From HXMU1420-2 sp040830545 (GTDB lineage Bacteria > Pseudomonadota > Alphaproteobacteria > Rhodobacterales > Rhodobacteraceae): 6,860 nt of DNA. Below, one piece after another: positions 1 through 4,937 of the stretch; the first letter of the stretch is position 1, and each line of letters starts with the position of its first letter. The DNA lies in NCBI GenBank assembly GCA_040830545.1, contig JBFOMB010000176.1:1-6860 (forward strand), given 5' to 3'. Below the pieces are notes generated by a model. It saw only the letters and a program-made list of their open reading frames with translations. It did no database searches and was not told the origin of the DNA. The translations under genes were made by a program, and so were the position numbers.

Positions 1-201
1 ACGCCTGATCTGGAGGACATGGACTGGCTGAAGCGCAAGTTCGACGAAGCCAGCCAGTTTGCCGACATGGACCAACTGGGCATCGCGCCACAATGCGGCT
101 TTGCCTCGACCGAGGAAGGCAACGCGGTCACCTATGATGACATGCGGCGAAAGCTGGATCTGGTGGTGGAAACGGCTGAGGTGATTTGGGGCGAGACCTG
201 A
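1..201 (+). CDS. Cobalamin-independent methionine synthase-like protein, C-terminal fragment
   Basis: This is the last 66 codons of a gene that begins before the window; the frame is open from base 1 and ends at TGA 199-201. The fragment carries the segment IAPQCGFAS, then a TYDDMRRKLDLVVETAEVIWG tail. That pattern is typical of the C-terminal barrel of MetE/COG0620 proteins, which transfer a methyl group from a folate donor to homocysteine. In this family the Cys of the QCGF segment (residue 32 of the fragment) is one of the zinc ligands that activate the thiol. Roseobacters often carry short, single-domain versions of about 340-380 residues, but the length cannot be judged here, so full-length MetE is not excluded. 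The ATG at base 19 is internal, because the family sequence continues upstream of it. The gene converges on the SDR gene with only 10 bases between stops. Confidence 0.85.
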   Translation, partial: TPDLEDMDWLKRKFDEASQFADMDQLGIAPQCGFASTEEGNAVTYDDMRRKLDLVVETAEVIWGET

Positions 202-230
202 GCCACGGGCCCTATCCCGCAGCCGGTCTC
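193..230. other. Nested inverted repeat spanning two convergent stop codons
   Basis: The arms GAGACC (193-198) and GGTCTC (225-230) are perfectly complementary. They enclose a second short pair, CGGG (206-209) with CCCG (216-219). Together they could fold into an interrupted stem covering the stop codons of the methionine synthase-like gene and the SDR gene. There is no T tract on either side, so a classical intrinsic terminator is doubtful. It may be a weak bidirectional stop structure or chance in GC-rich DNA. Confidence 0.25.
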
Positions 231-1009
231 CAGCGTTCCAGCACGCCGACCAGTTCGGTTACTTTTTCCCTGTCCATCGCGTCTGGATGGGGGTCAGCGA
301 ATGCGCCTGTGTCGTTGTCGAAATAGGCTCCGGATGCATGAGCAAAGTCATCTGATGTGGCCGCCCTGACGAGGATATCCGCCCCGATCCCGATATCTTT
401 TCCGGGAATACCAAACCCTTCCTTGACCATCTTGCTGGCCAGCAACGATCCCGGATTGACGGCTACAACCACCGGTCCCTTGTCGCCGAGTTCTGTCGCC
501 AGATGACGGGTCCACATTGTGATGGCCAGCTTGCTTTGGGCATAAGCTTCCATTGCCTCCAAGCTGGGTGGCCCGGCCAAGGCTCGCAGACTAACGGGTG
601 CCTGCGCCGCAGAAGACAGGTTTATGACACGTGCGTCCCGCGACATCACTGGAAGAAGTGCAAGCGTCAGTCTCCATGGCGCAATCGTGTTCACCATGAA
701 CCGAACATCCAGACCGTCTGTTGTTTCTTCCTGCGTGGTTTTCAGAACGCCCGCATTGTTGATCAATGCGTCCAGCGGGGCGTGATTTGCCCCCACATCC
801 GCAGCCAAAGCATCCACATCAGCGAAACTGGACAAATCGGCCACCGCACCGCTGACCTTGCCCGGGGCGTCGGCCAATTCGGACTGAACTGCGGCCAGCT
901 TCTCGGGGTTTCGGCCATGCAGTACAAGGTCATGCCCGTCCTCGGCCAATCGTTTGGCCGCTTCGCGGCCGATTCCGTCTGTGGCTCCGGTGATCATGAT
1001 TCTGGCCAT
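212..1009 (-). CDS. Short-chain dehydrogenase/reductase (SDR), retinol dehydrogenase-like
   Basis: This is a soluble NAD(P)-dependent oxidoreductase with a Rossmann fold and no membrane segment. Numbering is from an upstream ATG at 1015, two codons before the chosen start. The cofactor motif TGATDGIG is at 9-16, INNAG at 85-89, the structural Asn in MVNT at 109, the catalytic Ser in INLSS at 134/135, YAQSK (catalytic Tyr and Lys) at 158-162, and NPGS near 187-190. HGRN at 33-36 follows the second strand and favours NADP, as inferred from the Arg. The Ser-to-Tyr distance of about 23 residues exceeds the usual 13. It matches the retinol dehydrogenase/protochlorophyllide reductase-like subgroup, which has an insert there. 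I choose ATG 1009 because AGGAG (1020-1016) lies six bases upstream; the ATG at 1015 abuts that sequence. It follows the DUF1330 gene on the same strand and is probably co-transcribed. The substrate is unknown. Confidence 0.9.
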   Translation of the reverse strand: MARIMITGATDGIGREAAKRLAEDGHDLVLHGRNPEKLAAVQSELADAPGKVSGAVADLSSFADVDALAADVGANHAPLDALINNAGVLKTTQEETTDGLDVRFMVNTIAPWRLTLALLPVMSRDARVINLSSAAQAPVSLRALAGPPSLEAMEAYAQSKLAITMWTRHLATELGDKGPVVVAVNPGSLLASKMVKEGFGIPGKDIGIGADILVRAATSDDFAHASGAYFDNDTGAFADPHPDAMDREKVTELVGVLERWRPAAG

Positions 1010-1015
1010 ATTCAT

Positions 1016-1020
1016 CTCCT
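1016..1020 (-). promoter_or_regulatory. Ribosome binding site deciding the SDR start
   Basis: AGGAG on the minus strand is followed by ATGAATATG. The first ATG touches the Shine-Dalgarno sequence and the second lies six bases away, so the second (1009) is the better start. This makes the protein 265 residues long. Confidence 0.65.
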
Positions 1021-1030
1021 GTCTTGATGT

Positions 1031-1053
1031 GCCTGACCCAATTCGGGTCAGGC
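1031..1053 (-). promoter_or_regulatory. Perfect intercistronic hairpin between DUF1330 and SDR genes
   Basis: GCCTGACCC (1031-1039) and GGGTCAGGC (1045-1053) form a perfect 9-bp stem with a 5-nt loop. It lies in the 57-bp gap between the DUF1330 stop and the SDR start, about ten bases upstream of the SDR ribosome binding site. Read on the minus strand, the stem is followed by ACATCAAG, with no U run. An intrinsic terminator is therefore unlikely. It could protect a processed mRNA end, partly attenuate SDR expression, or be a protein-binding dyad. Confidence 0.55.
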
Positions 1054-1066
1054 GTTGTTGCCCTGT

Positions 1067-1369
1067 TCAAGCAAGGTCATCCTTGCCTTCGATCAGGAAA
1101 TGTTGGCTGACCGACCCAGCCGTGCGCGCGAGCAAATGGGGTTTGTAATCCGGGTCGTCCATAAACGCCTGTGCGGCGTCTTTGCTGGGCCATTCCAGAA
1201 TGATGCGAAGCGCTGCATCTTCACCCTCGCCCTCCAACCTGCTGTGGCTGGCCGTGCGGGCAAGATACGTGCCGCCATGCTTGGCAACCAGCGCATTTGC
1301 AGCCGGCAGGTAGTCGGGAATCCAGTCTTCGTTTGTCGGTGTCACCGTCAGAACCGAGTAATATGCCAT
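1067..1369 (-). CDS. DUF1330 family protein, 100 residues
   Basis: This small cytoplasmic protein has the dimeric alpha/beta-barrel (ferredoxin-like) pattern of DUF1330. It opens with a MAYYSVLTVTP strand and has AANALVAKHGGTYLAR at about 24-38. Further on are the strand ALRIILEWPSKDAAQAF (53-69), the DDPDYKP segment (71-77) and a closing QHFLIEG strand (90-95). The family is about 95-105 residues long and its biochemical role is undefined, although members often lie beside oxidoreductases. ATG 1369 has AGGAG seven bases upstream, which is a strong site. The frame stays open further upstream to 1444, but that extension shows no family similarity and would run through the regulatory repeats. 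It is the first gene of a minus-strand pair with the SDR and is divergent from the HxlR regulator. Confidence 0.85.
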   Translation of the reverse strand: MAYYSVLTVTPTNEDWIPDYLPAANALVAKHGGTYLARTASHSRLEGEGEDAALRIILEWPSKDAAQAFMDDPDYKPHLLARTAGSVSQHFLIEGKDDLA

Positions 1370-1417
1370 CCAGAGTCTCCTAATCTGAGGTTTGATCGGT
1401 CTGGATGCAGATGCTAC

Positions 1418-1446
1418 GTTACACACAATCTGACAAGTACGCACAA
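1418..1446 (-). promoter_or_regulatory. Predicted promoter for DUF1330-SDR
   Basis: On the minus strand TTGTGC (1446-1441) and TGTAAC (1423-1418) are separated by 17 bases. The -35 half is weak (three of six) and the -10 matches at four of six positions. It sits about 50 bases upstream of the DUF1330 start and overlaps the direct repeats. Confidence 0.35.
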
Positions 1447-1470
1447 TTTGGACTTATACGCACAAAATGG
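1420..1470 (+). repeat. Three direct repeats, candidate HxlR operator
   Basis: Three copies of the 14-mer TACRCACAAWNTGR occur at 1420-1433, 1438-1451 and 1457-1470, with start-to-start spacings of 18 and 19 bases. Copies 2 and 3 differ at two of 14 positions. Copy 1 overlaps the predicted -10 of the leftward promoter, and copy 2 overlaps its -35 and lies in the spacer of the rightward one. Copy 3 covers the rightward -10 and the HxlR start codon. The placement suggests repression of both genes by the adjacent regulator. The repeats are read directly from the sequence; the operator role is inference. Confidence 0.6.
1430..1460 (+). promoter_or_regulatory. Predicted promoter for the HxlR regulator
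   Basis: CTGACA (1430-1435) matches the -35 consensus at five of six positions. TATACG (1455-1460) matches the -10 at four of six, with a long spacer of 19 bases. A start of transcription seven bases past the -10 would fall on the A of the ATG at 1467, which implies a leaderless transcript. Confidence 0.4.
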
Positions 1471-1820
1471 ATACTGTAAACGTGACAACCAACCGCCGGT
1501 TTCCGACCTATGATTGCAGCGGCGGCTGCCCGGTTGAAGCTGCGCTGGAACAGATTTCAGGTAAGTGGAAGGGGCTGGCGATCTATCACCTGTTGGACGG
1601 GACGCTGCGGTTCAACGAACTCATGCGACGTATTGGTCCGGTCACCCAGCGGACATTGACCAAGCAGCTGCGCGAGTTGGAGGCGGATGGGATTGTGTCC
1701 AGAAAGGTCTATCCTGTTGTGCCGCCCAAGGTGGAATATTCGCTGACCGAAAAGGGGCAGCAACTGCACGCCGTGATTGATGCATTGCAGGCCTGGGGAA
1801 CCGCGCACCCGAAATCCTAG
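1467..1820 (+). CDS. HxlR-family winged-helix transcriptional regulator
   Basis: This 117-residue DNA-binding protein belongs to the MarR-like HxlR family. It shows the hallmark CPVEAALEQISGKWKGLAIYHL (21-42), then RFNELMRRIGPVTQRTLTKQLRELEADGIV (48-77), which spans the helix-turn-helix and recognition helix. The wing with PPKVEYSLTEKGQQL follows at 86-100. Family members such as YodB and HypR of Bacillus sense electrophiles or oxidants through an N-terminal Cys. This protein has two, C17 and C21, in a CSGGC pattern. No Shine-Dalgarno sequence precedes the ATG. In-frame TGA at 1431-1433 and the lack of another ATG or GTG upstream fix the start here, or at a poor internal GTG four codons later. 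It is divergent from DUF1330-SDR and probably represses that pair and itself through the three repeats it abuts. Confidence 0.93.
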   Translation: MDTVNVTTNRRFPTYDCSGGCPVEAALEQISGKWKGLAIYHLLDGTLRFNELMRRIGPVTQRTLTKQLRELEADGIVSRKVYPVVPPKVEYSLTEKGQQLHAVIDALQAWGTAHPKS

Positions 1821-1836
1821 ATGGAACTGGGTTGGC

Positions 1837-2592
1837 TCAGGAAACAACCTTAGTTGCCAGCTGCAATGCGTCTGACCGAAAGTCTGCTCCTTGCGTCACA
1901 TAAGATGCGCCCGCGTATCCCGCCGCACCCTCCTCAGGCAGGGTTTCCTGTTCCAGATCATACACATGCTGGATTTCCAGCACGGTGTAGGGCCGTTGGT
2001 AGGTCCATGTGCGGTTCTCCACCGCGTTCAAATCAGGGTTCGGCGGACGTTCATCGGTAAAGGCGTAGAAATAGAGCGTGAAGCCAAACGGTTCGACCGG
2101 CTGCACAGACAAGGGCACCATGCCCCAATCCAGAATGTCCGGTTCAATCGCTGTGATGTCCGAGGAACGCAAGGTCAGCAGGCTCAGATGCGCGCCACCG
2201 CCCAGCAGGGTTTCATCCAAGGCTGTTGCCGGGCGGTCCCCCTGAAAATGATGGTCGATCAATTCGACCGAAAACCCCTCGGGATCCGTGAATTTCGCCA
2301 GGTAACCCACATCGCGAAACTGCCGTGGTTCGGTGACGTCCACGCCCTTGGCGACCAGTTGTGTGAAGGCCAGATCGAGATCAGGCACCGACAGTGCAAT
2401 CTTCCAATAAAGGTCGCTCGGACTTGGTTCGTAAGGCGTCGAGGCGGGCGCGAATGCCAGGGCCATTTCCCCTTCAGAAAAGCCCACACGTCCAGATTCC
2501 AGATCGGACATGCCGATCACATCGCGATAGAACCGCCGCTGACCCTCCGGGTCGAGAACCCGCAAGGTCAGCGAATCGAGCCTCGGCAACAC
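1837..2592 (-). CDS. VOC-superfamily (glyoxalase/extradiol dioxygenase fold) protein
   Basis: This protein of 251 residues contains two tandem VOC-type regions built of repeated beta-alpha-beta units. The first runs about 3-116: LDSLTLRVLDPEGQRRFYRDVIGM, then ALSVPDLDLAFTQLVAKGVDV, FTDPEGFSVELID. The second is about 134-210: AHLSLLTLR, ILDWGMVPL, YTVLEIQHVY. VOC enzymes usually bind a divalent metal through His and Glu residues on the inner strands. The first strand here lacks a His, while E110, H135 and E206 sit at plausible ligand positions, so a metal site in only one half is possible. The reaction cannot be named. The GTG start (2592) lies four bases after the ligase stop and lacks a good ribosome binding site. 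A stop at 2605-2607 bounds the frame, so translation is probably coupled to the ligase. It converges on the HxlR gene with a 16-base gap. Confidence 0.85.
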   Translation of the reverse strand: MLPRLDSLTLRVLDPEGQRRFYRDVIGMSDLESGRVGFSEGEMALAFAPASTPYEPSPSDLYWKIALSVPDLDLAFTQLVAKGVDVTEPRQFRDVGYLAKFTDPEGFSVELIDHHFQGDRPATALDETLLGGGAHLSLLTLRSSDITAIEPDILDWGMVPLSVQPVEPFGFTLYFYAFTDERPPNPDLNAVENRTWTYQRPYTVLEIQHVYDLEQETLPEEGAAGYAGASYVTQGADFRSDALQLATKVVS

Positions 2593-2596
2593 TGGA

Positions 2597-4213
2597 TCAG
2601 CCCATCAGCAAATCGGCGTATTGCTCTTTCAACTCACGCTTCAGAACCTTGCCGGTTGCTCCCAAAGGCAGCGCGTCCACAAACACCACCTTGTCCGGGA
2701 TTTGCCATTTCGCGATCTTATCGTCGAACCAGCCCAGCACCTGCGCCTCGCTCGGGTCTGCGCCTTCGGCCTTGACCGCGACGATCACCGGACGTTCGTC
2801 CCATTTCGGATGCGGCAACCCCACGGCGGCGGCATTGGCGACCTCGGGGTGACCCATGGCTATGTTTTCCAACTCGACCGACGAAATCCATTCACCGCCG
2901 GATTTGATGATATCCTTGGACCGGTCGCGGATCGTCAGATAGCCGTCCGGGTCCAGCGTGGCCACGTCACCGGTGTGGAACCAGCCGTCCTGAAGGATGT
3001 CGTCCTCCATCAGGAAATAGCTGTCCAGCACCCAGTAGCCGCGCACCATCAGATCACCTTGGGTGTCACCGTCATGAGGCAGATCGTTGCCTTCATCATC
3101 GACGATCTTGAGCTCCACGCCAAAGGGCGGACGGCCTTGATTTTCGCGGATCTTACGCTGCTCTTCGACCGGCAATTGCGCGTGTTTCGCCAGCGGCATG
3201 TTGGTGGACCCCAGCGGGCTCATCTCGGTCATGCCCCAGGCGTGGACCGTTTCAACACCATAAACGTCGCGGAATTCGTCGATCATCGAGGGCGGACAGG
3301 CCGAACCGCCGATCACAGTGCGGGTGAGGCTTTCCAGTTTTGCGCCGGTTTTCTTGGCATGGCCCAGCAGACCCAGCCAGATTGTCGGCACACCCATGGC
3401 CAGCGTCACGCCATAGGTTTCGATCAGATTGACCAGGCTTTCCCCATCGAGCCCCGGCCCAGGCATCACCATCCGCGCGCCGGACATGGCGCAGGCATAA
3501 GGCGACCCCCAGGCGTTCACATGGAACATCGGGACAACCGGCAACACCACGTCACGGGCTGAATAGCCGACACAATCCAGCGTGTTGGAGGCAAAGGCGT
3601 GCAACAGGGTCGAGCGGTGGGAATACAGTACGCCCTTGGGATTTCCGGTGGTTCCAGAGGTGTAACACAAGGAAGAGGCGGTGTTTTCATCAAGGTCGGG
3701 CCAGACGAAATCCGCGTCGCCGGACGCGACCAGTTCATCGTAGAAGAGCAGCCCATCGACCTGCGCGGCGGCCTCTTCATCCCGCGCGCCCATCAGAACA
3801 ACATGTTTGAGTTTGGGCAGATGATCCCGCAGCTTCGCCGCGATGGGCAGGAAGGTGGGTTCGAGGAACAGAACCTCGTCCTCGGCGTGGTTGATGATAT
3901 ACGCCAGCTGTTCAGGGTGCAGGCGCGGGTTGATCGTATGGCAGACATAGCCAGCCCCGGAAGTGCCAAAGTAGATTTCCAGATGCCGGCGGTTGTTCCA
4001 GGCAATTGTGCCACAGCGCGCCTGCGGGCCCAGTCCTAGCGCCGTCAGCGCTGATGCAAGCCGACGGGCATTGGCGGCCACTCCGCCCCATGTGGTTTCC
4101 TCGATCCCGCCGGTCGTGTTCACCGACACGATGGCCGTGTCCCCGTGATAACGCGCGGCATGTTCGATCAACGCTGAGATCAACAGCGGTTTTTGCATCA
4201 TCTGGCCCAGCAT
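2597..4213 (-). CDS. dmdB: Acyl-CoA ligase, DmdB-type (3-methylmercaptopropionyl-CoA or fatty acyl-CoA ligase)
   Basis: This is an ANL-superfamily adenylate-forming enzyme of 538 residues. It activates a carboxylate with ATP to an acyl-AMP and then forms the CoA thioester. Visible motifs, numbered from ATG 4213, are the P-loop YTSGTTGNPKG (184-194), HAWGMTE (324-330), GWFHTGD (410-416), the hinge RSKDIIKSGGEW (431-442) and GATGKVLKR (518-526) with the catalytic Lys at 522. The opening MLGQMMQKPLLISALIEHAARYHG and the length agree with Roseobacter DmdB as I recall it. DmdB forms the CoA ester of 3-methylmercaptopropionate after DMSP demethylation and also accepts short and medium fatty acids. 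The symbol rests on that recollection; a general medium-chain ligase is the alternative, and no other dmd gene is visible. GGGAGG seven bases upstream selects ATG 4213 over an upstream frame extension to 4273. It precedes the VOC gene by four bases and is divergent from a thioesterase. Confidence 0.85.
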   Translation of the reverse strand: MLGQMMQKPLLISALIEHAARYHGDTAIVSVNTTGGIEETTWGGVAANARRLASALTALGLGPQARCGTIAWNNRRHLEIYFGTSGAGYVCHTINPRLHPEQLAYIINHAEDEVLFLEPTFLPIAAKLRDHLPKLKHVVLMGARDEEAAAQVDGLLFYDELVASGDADFVWPDLDENTASSLCYTSGTTGNPKGVLYSHRSTLLHAFASNTLDCVGYSARDVVLPVVPMFHVNAWGSPYACAMSGARMVMPGPGLDGESLVNLIETYGVTLAMGVPTIWLGLLGHAKKTGAKLESLTRTVIGGSACPPSMIDEFRDVYGVETVHAWGMTEMSPLGSTNMPLAKHAQLPVEEQRKIRENQGRPPFGVELKIVDDEGNDLPHDGDTQGDLMVRGYWVLDSYFLMEDDILQDGWFHTGDVATLDPDGYLTIRDRSKDIIKSGGEWISSVELENIAMGHPEVANAAAVGLPHPKWDERPVIVAVKAEGADPSEAQVLGWFDDKIAKWQIPDKVVFVDALPLGATGKVLKRELKEQYADLLMG

Positions 4214-4232
4214 GGCCTTTCCTCCCTGAATG

Positions 4233-4251
4233 CACCGGGGATGGCCCCGTG
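4233..4251 (-). promoter_or_regulatory. Hairpin upstream of the ligase ribosome binding site
   Basis: On the minus strand CACGGGG and CCCCGGTG flank a CCAT loop. They can pair over seven base pairs with one bulge, or over five pairs without it. The structure ends about six bases before the ligase Shine-Dalgarno sequence and would lie in the leader if transcription starts upstream. Whether it affects translation is unknown. Confidence 0.3.
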
Positions 4252-4253
4252 AA

Positions 4254-4266
4254 GTTGCGGCGCAAC
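4254..4266. promoter_or_regulatory. 13-bp palindrome, candidate operator between ligase and thioesterase
   Basis: GTTGCG-G-CGCAAC is a perfect dyad with 6-bp arms in the 124-bp divergent gap, 41 bases from the ligase start and 72 from the thioesterase start. TTGC...GCAA half-sites are common for helix-turn-helix regulators. No regulator can be named, and I find no convincing promoter pair in this gap on either strand. Confidence 0.35.
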
Positions 4267-4337
4267 CTGCCAATGGCGGGCGTCAAAAGCAATATCTAGC
4301 CTTGCAGCACGTGAGGTCACGCGGTAGCTGCCGTGGA

Positions 4338-4808
4338 ATGACCCTCAGATACCATGCCCCGCTGACCCCCGAAGAACAACGCGCCGCAGGGCTGGAAGTG
4401 CCGCAAACGCTGGCGATTGCGGACCGGGTGCGGTTTTCCGAGTTGGACATGCTGAACCATGTGAACAACAAGGCGTATTTCACCTGGTTCGAAACACTGC
4501 GTGTCGAATACGGGCAGCGTTTTGTGCATGACTATTTCGAAAGCGAACCTCGCGCCGTGTTGCGCGGGGGTGAGGTGCGGTTCGTGAAAGAAATGGTTGA
4601 GGGCGAAAGCTATGTCGCGACCGCCCGGGTCAGTGCGTTTCGCAACTCGTCTTACACGATCGAGCAGCAAATCTGGTCCGGCGACTTGCGGGCGACGTTT
4701 TCGGCTGTGATGGTGATGTTGTTGCCCGATGGTTCTGGACGCATGCCGCTGCCGCCCGCCTTGCGCGAGGCGTTTGAAACCCGCGACGGTGCGCGGCCGG
4801 ATAGCTGA
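4338..4808 (+). CDS. Acyl-CoA thioesterase, hotdog fold (4-hydroxybenzoyl-CoA thioesterase/YbgC type)
   Basis: This predicted cytoplasmic hydrolase of 156 residues cleaves acyl-CoA thioesters. The segment VRFSELDMLNHVNNKAYFTW (31-50) matches the 4HBT-family active-site pattern D-x-x-x-H-V-N-N, with D37 as the presumed catalytic Asp before the long hotdog helix FETLRVEYGQRF. The strands GGEVRFVKEMVEGESYVATARVSAF (78-101) and SSYTIEQQIW (104-113) complete the sheet, and FSAVMVMLLP (121-130) is the final strand. About 130-160 residues is normal for the family. ATG 4338 fits the family start but has only a weak ribosome binding site; GTG 4311 is in frame nine codons upstream and cannot be ruled out. 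It is divergent from the DmdB-type ligase, which suggests a shared acyl-CoA substrate pool, and converges on pgi. Confidence 0.88.
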   Translation: MTLRYHAPLTPEEQRAAGLEVPQTLAIADRVRFSELDMLNHVNNKAYFTWFETLRVEYGQRFVHDYFESEPRAVLRGGEVRFVKEMVEGESYVATARVSAFRNSSYTIEQQIWSGDLRATFSAVMVMLLPDGSGRMPLPPALREAFETRDGARPDS

Positions 4809-4817
4809 TCTGATTGA

Positions 4818-4836
4818 GCGCCTGCGGCGCGCTTTA
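4818..4836 (+). terminator. GC hairpin just after the thioesterase stop
   Basis: GCGCC (4818-4822) and GGCGC (4826-4830) form a 5-bp stem with a TGC loop, followed by GCTTTA. The stem is stable but the T run is short, so it may act only as a supplementary stop or 3'-end stabiliser for the thioesterase mRNA. Confidence 0.35.
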
Positions 4837-4845
4837 CATGTCGTC

Positions 4846-4865
4846 AAAAGGCTGACCGCCTTTTT
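4846..4865. terminator. Intrinsic terminator with symmetric A/T flanks
   Basis: AAAAGGC (4846-4852) and GCCTTTT (4858-4864) form a perfect 7-bp stem with a TGACC loop, and a further T follows at 4865. The A and T arms make the element able to work in both directions. On the plus strand it would end thioesterase transcripts. Confidence 0.6.
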
Positions 4866-4872
4866 CCTCCAG

Positions 4873-4893
4873 CCGCCTCCGGCGGGAGTTTTT
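4873..4893 (+). terminator. Intrinsic terminator for the thioesterase gene
   Basis: CCGCC (4873-4877) and GGCGG (4881-4885) form a stem with a TCC loop, followed by GAG and five T residues (4889-4893). This is the strongest plus-strand terminator in the gap. As I recall, the wording CCTCCGGCGGGAGT followed by T residues is common after genes in Rhodobacteraceae. Confidence 0.75.
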
Positions 4894-4907
4894 GTGGAAC
4901 AATGAAG
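4886..4907 (+). repeat. 22-nt module GAGT-N7-GAACAATGAAG, plus-strand copy
   Basis: GAGT (4886-4889), seven bases, then GAACAATGAAG (4897-4907). The module follows directly on the GC stem of the thioesterase terminator. An identical arrangement lies on the minus strand at 4916-4937, after the pgi terminator. Confidence 0.7.
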
Positions 4908-4926
4908 GGCTATTTCTTCATTGTTC
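4897..4926. repeat. Perfect 11-bp inverted repeat made by the two module tails
   Basis: GAACAATGAAG (4897-4907) and CTTCATTGTTC (4916-4926) are exact reverse complements around an 8-base centre. The inverted repeat arises because the two convergent transcription units each carry the same tail. A read-through RNA from either side could fold into it. Confidence 0.8.
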
Positions 4927-4937
4927 TTCAAGCACTC
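4916..4937 (-). repeat. 22-nt module GAGT-N7-GAACAATGAAG, minus-strand copy
   Basis: Read on the minus strand, GAGT (4937-4934), seven bases, then GAACAATGAAG (4926-4916). The seven-base spacer differs in sequence from the plus copy but has the same length. Confidence 0.7.

Noticed and set aside
503..1027. Plus-strand open frame (174 codons) opposite the SDR gene
   Set aside because: The SDR on the other strand has all its motifs; the antisense product is Cys- and His-rich without a recognisable pattern.
1370..1444. Extended N terminus for the DUF1330 protein to 1444
   Set aside because: ATG 1369 has an ideally spaced AGGAG, and the extension would cover the repeats and promoters.
1845..1856. 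CAAC-CTTA-GTTG inverted repeat near the convergent HxlR and VOC ends
   Set aside because: The stem has only four pairs, no T tract, and lies inside the VOC coding region; it is too weak to call a terminator.
1891..2775. Plus-strand open frame (294 codons) antisense to the VOC gene and the ligase end
   Set aside because: It spans two real minus-strand genes, has no domain pattern and no plausible ribosome binding site context.
2621..3562. Long plus-strand open frame (313 codons) antisense to the ligase gene
   Set aside because: It lies entirely opposite a well-supported ligase with intact motifs. Its translation is rich in His, Arg and Gln with no recognisable domain, as expected for a shadow frame in GC-rich codons.
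4308..4313. CACGTG hexamer in the ligase/thioesterase gap
   Set aside because: A six-base palindrome of this kind is common by chance in GC-rich DNA and has no evident bacterial meaning here.
4230..4337. Extended N terminus for the thioesterase from ATG 4230 or GTG 4311
   Set aside because: The extra residues do not look like family sequence and would cross the palindrome at 4254-4266. GTG 4311 lacks a ribosome binding site, though it remains formally possible.
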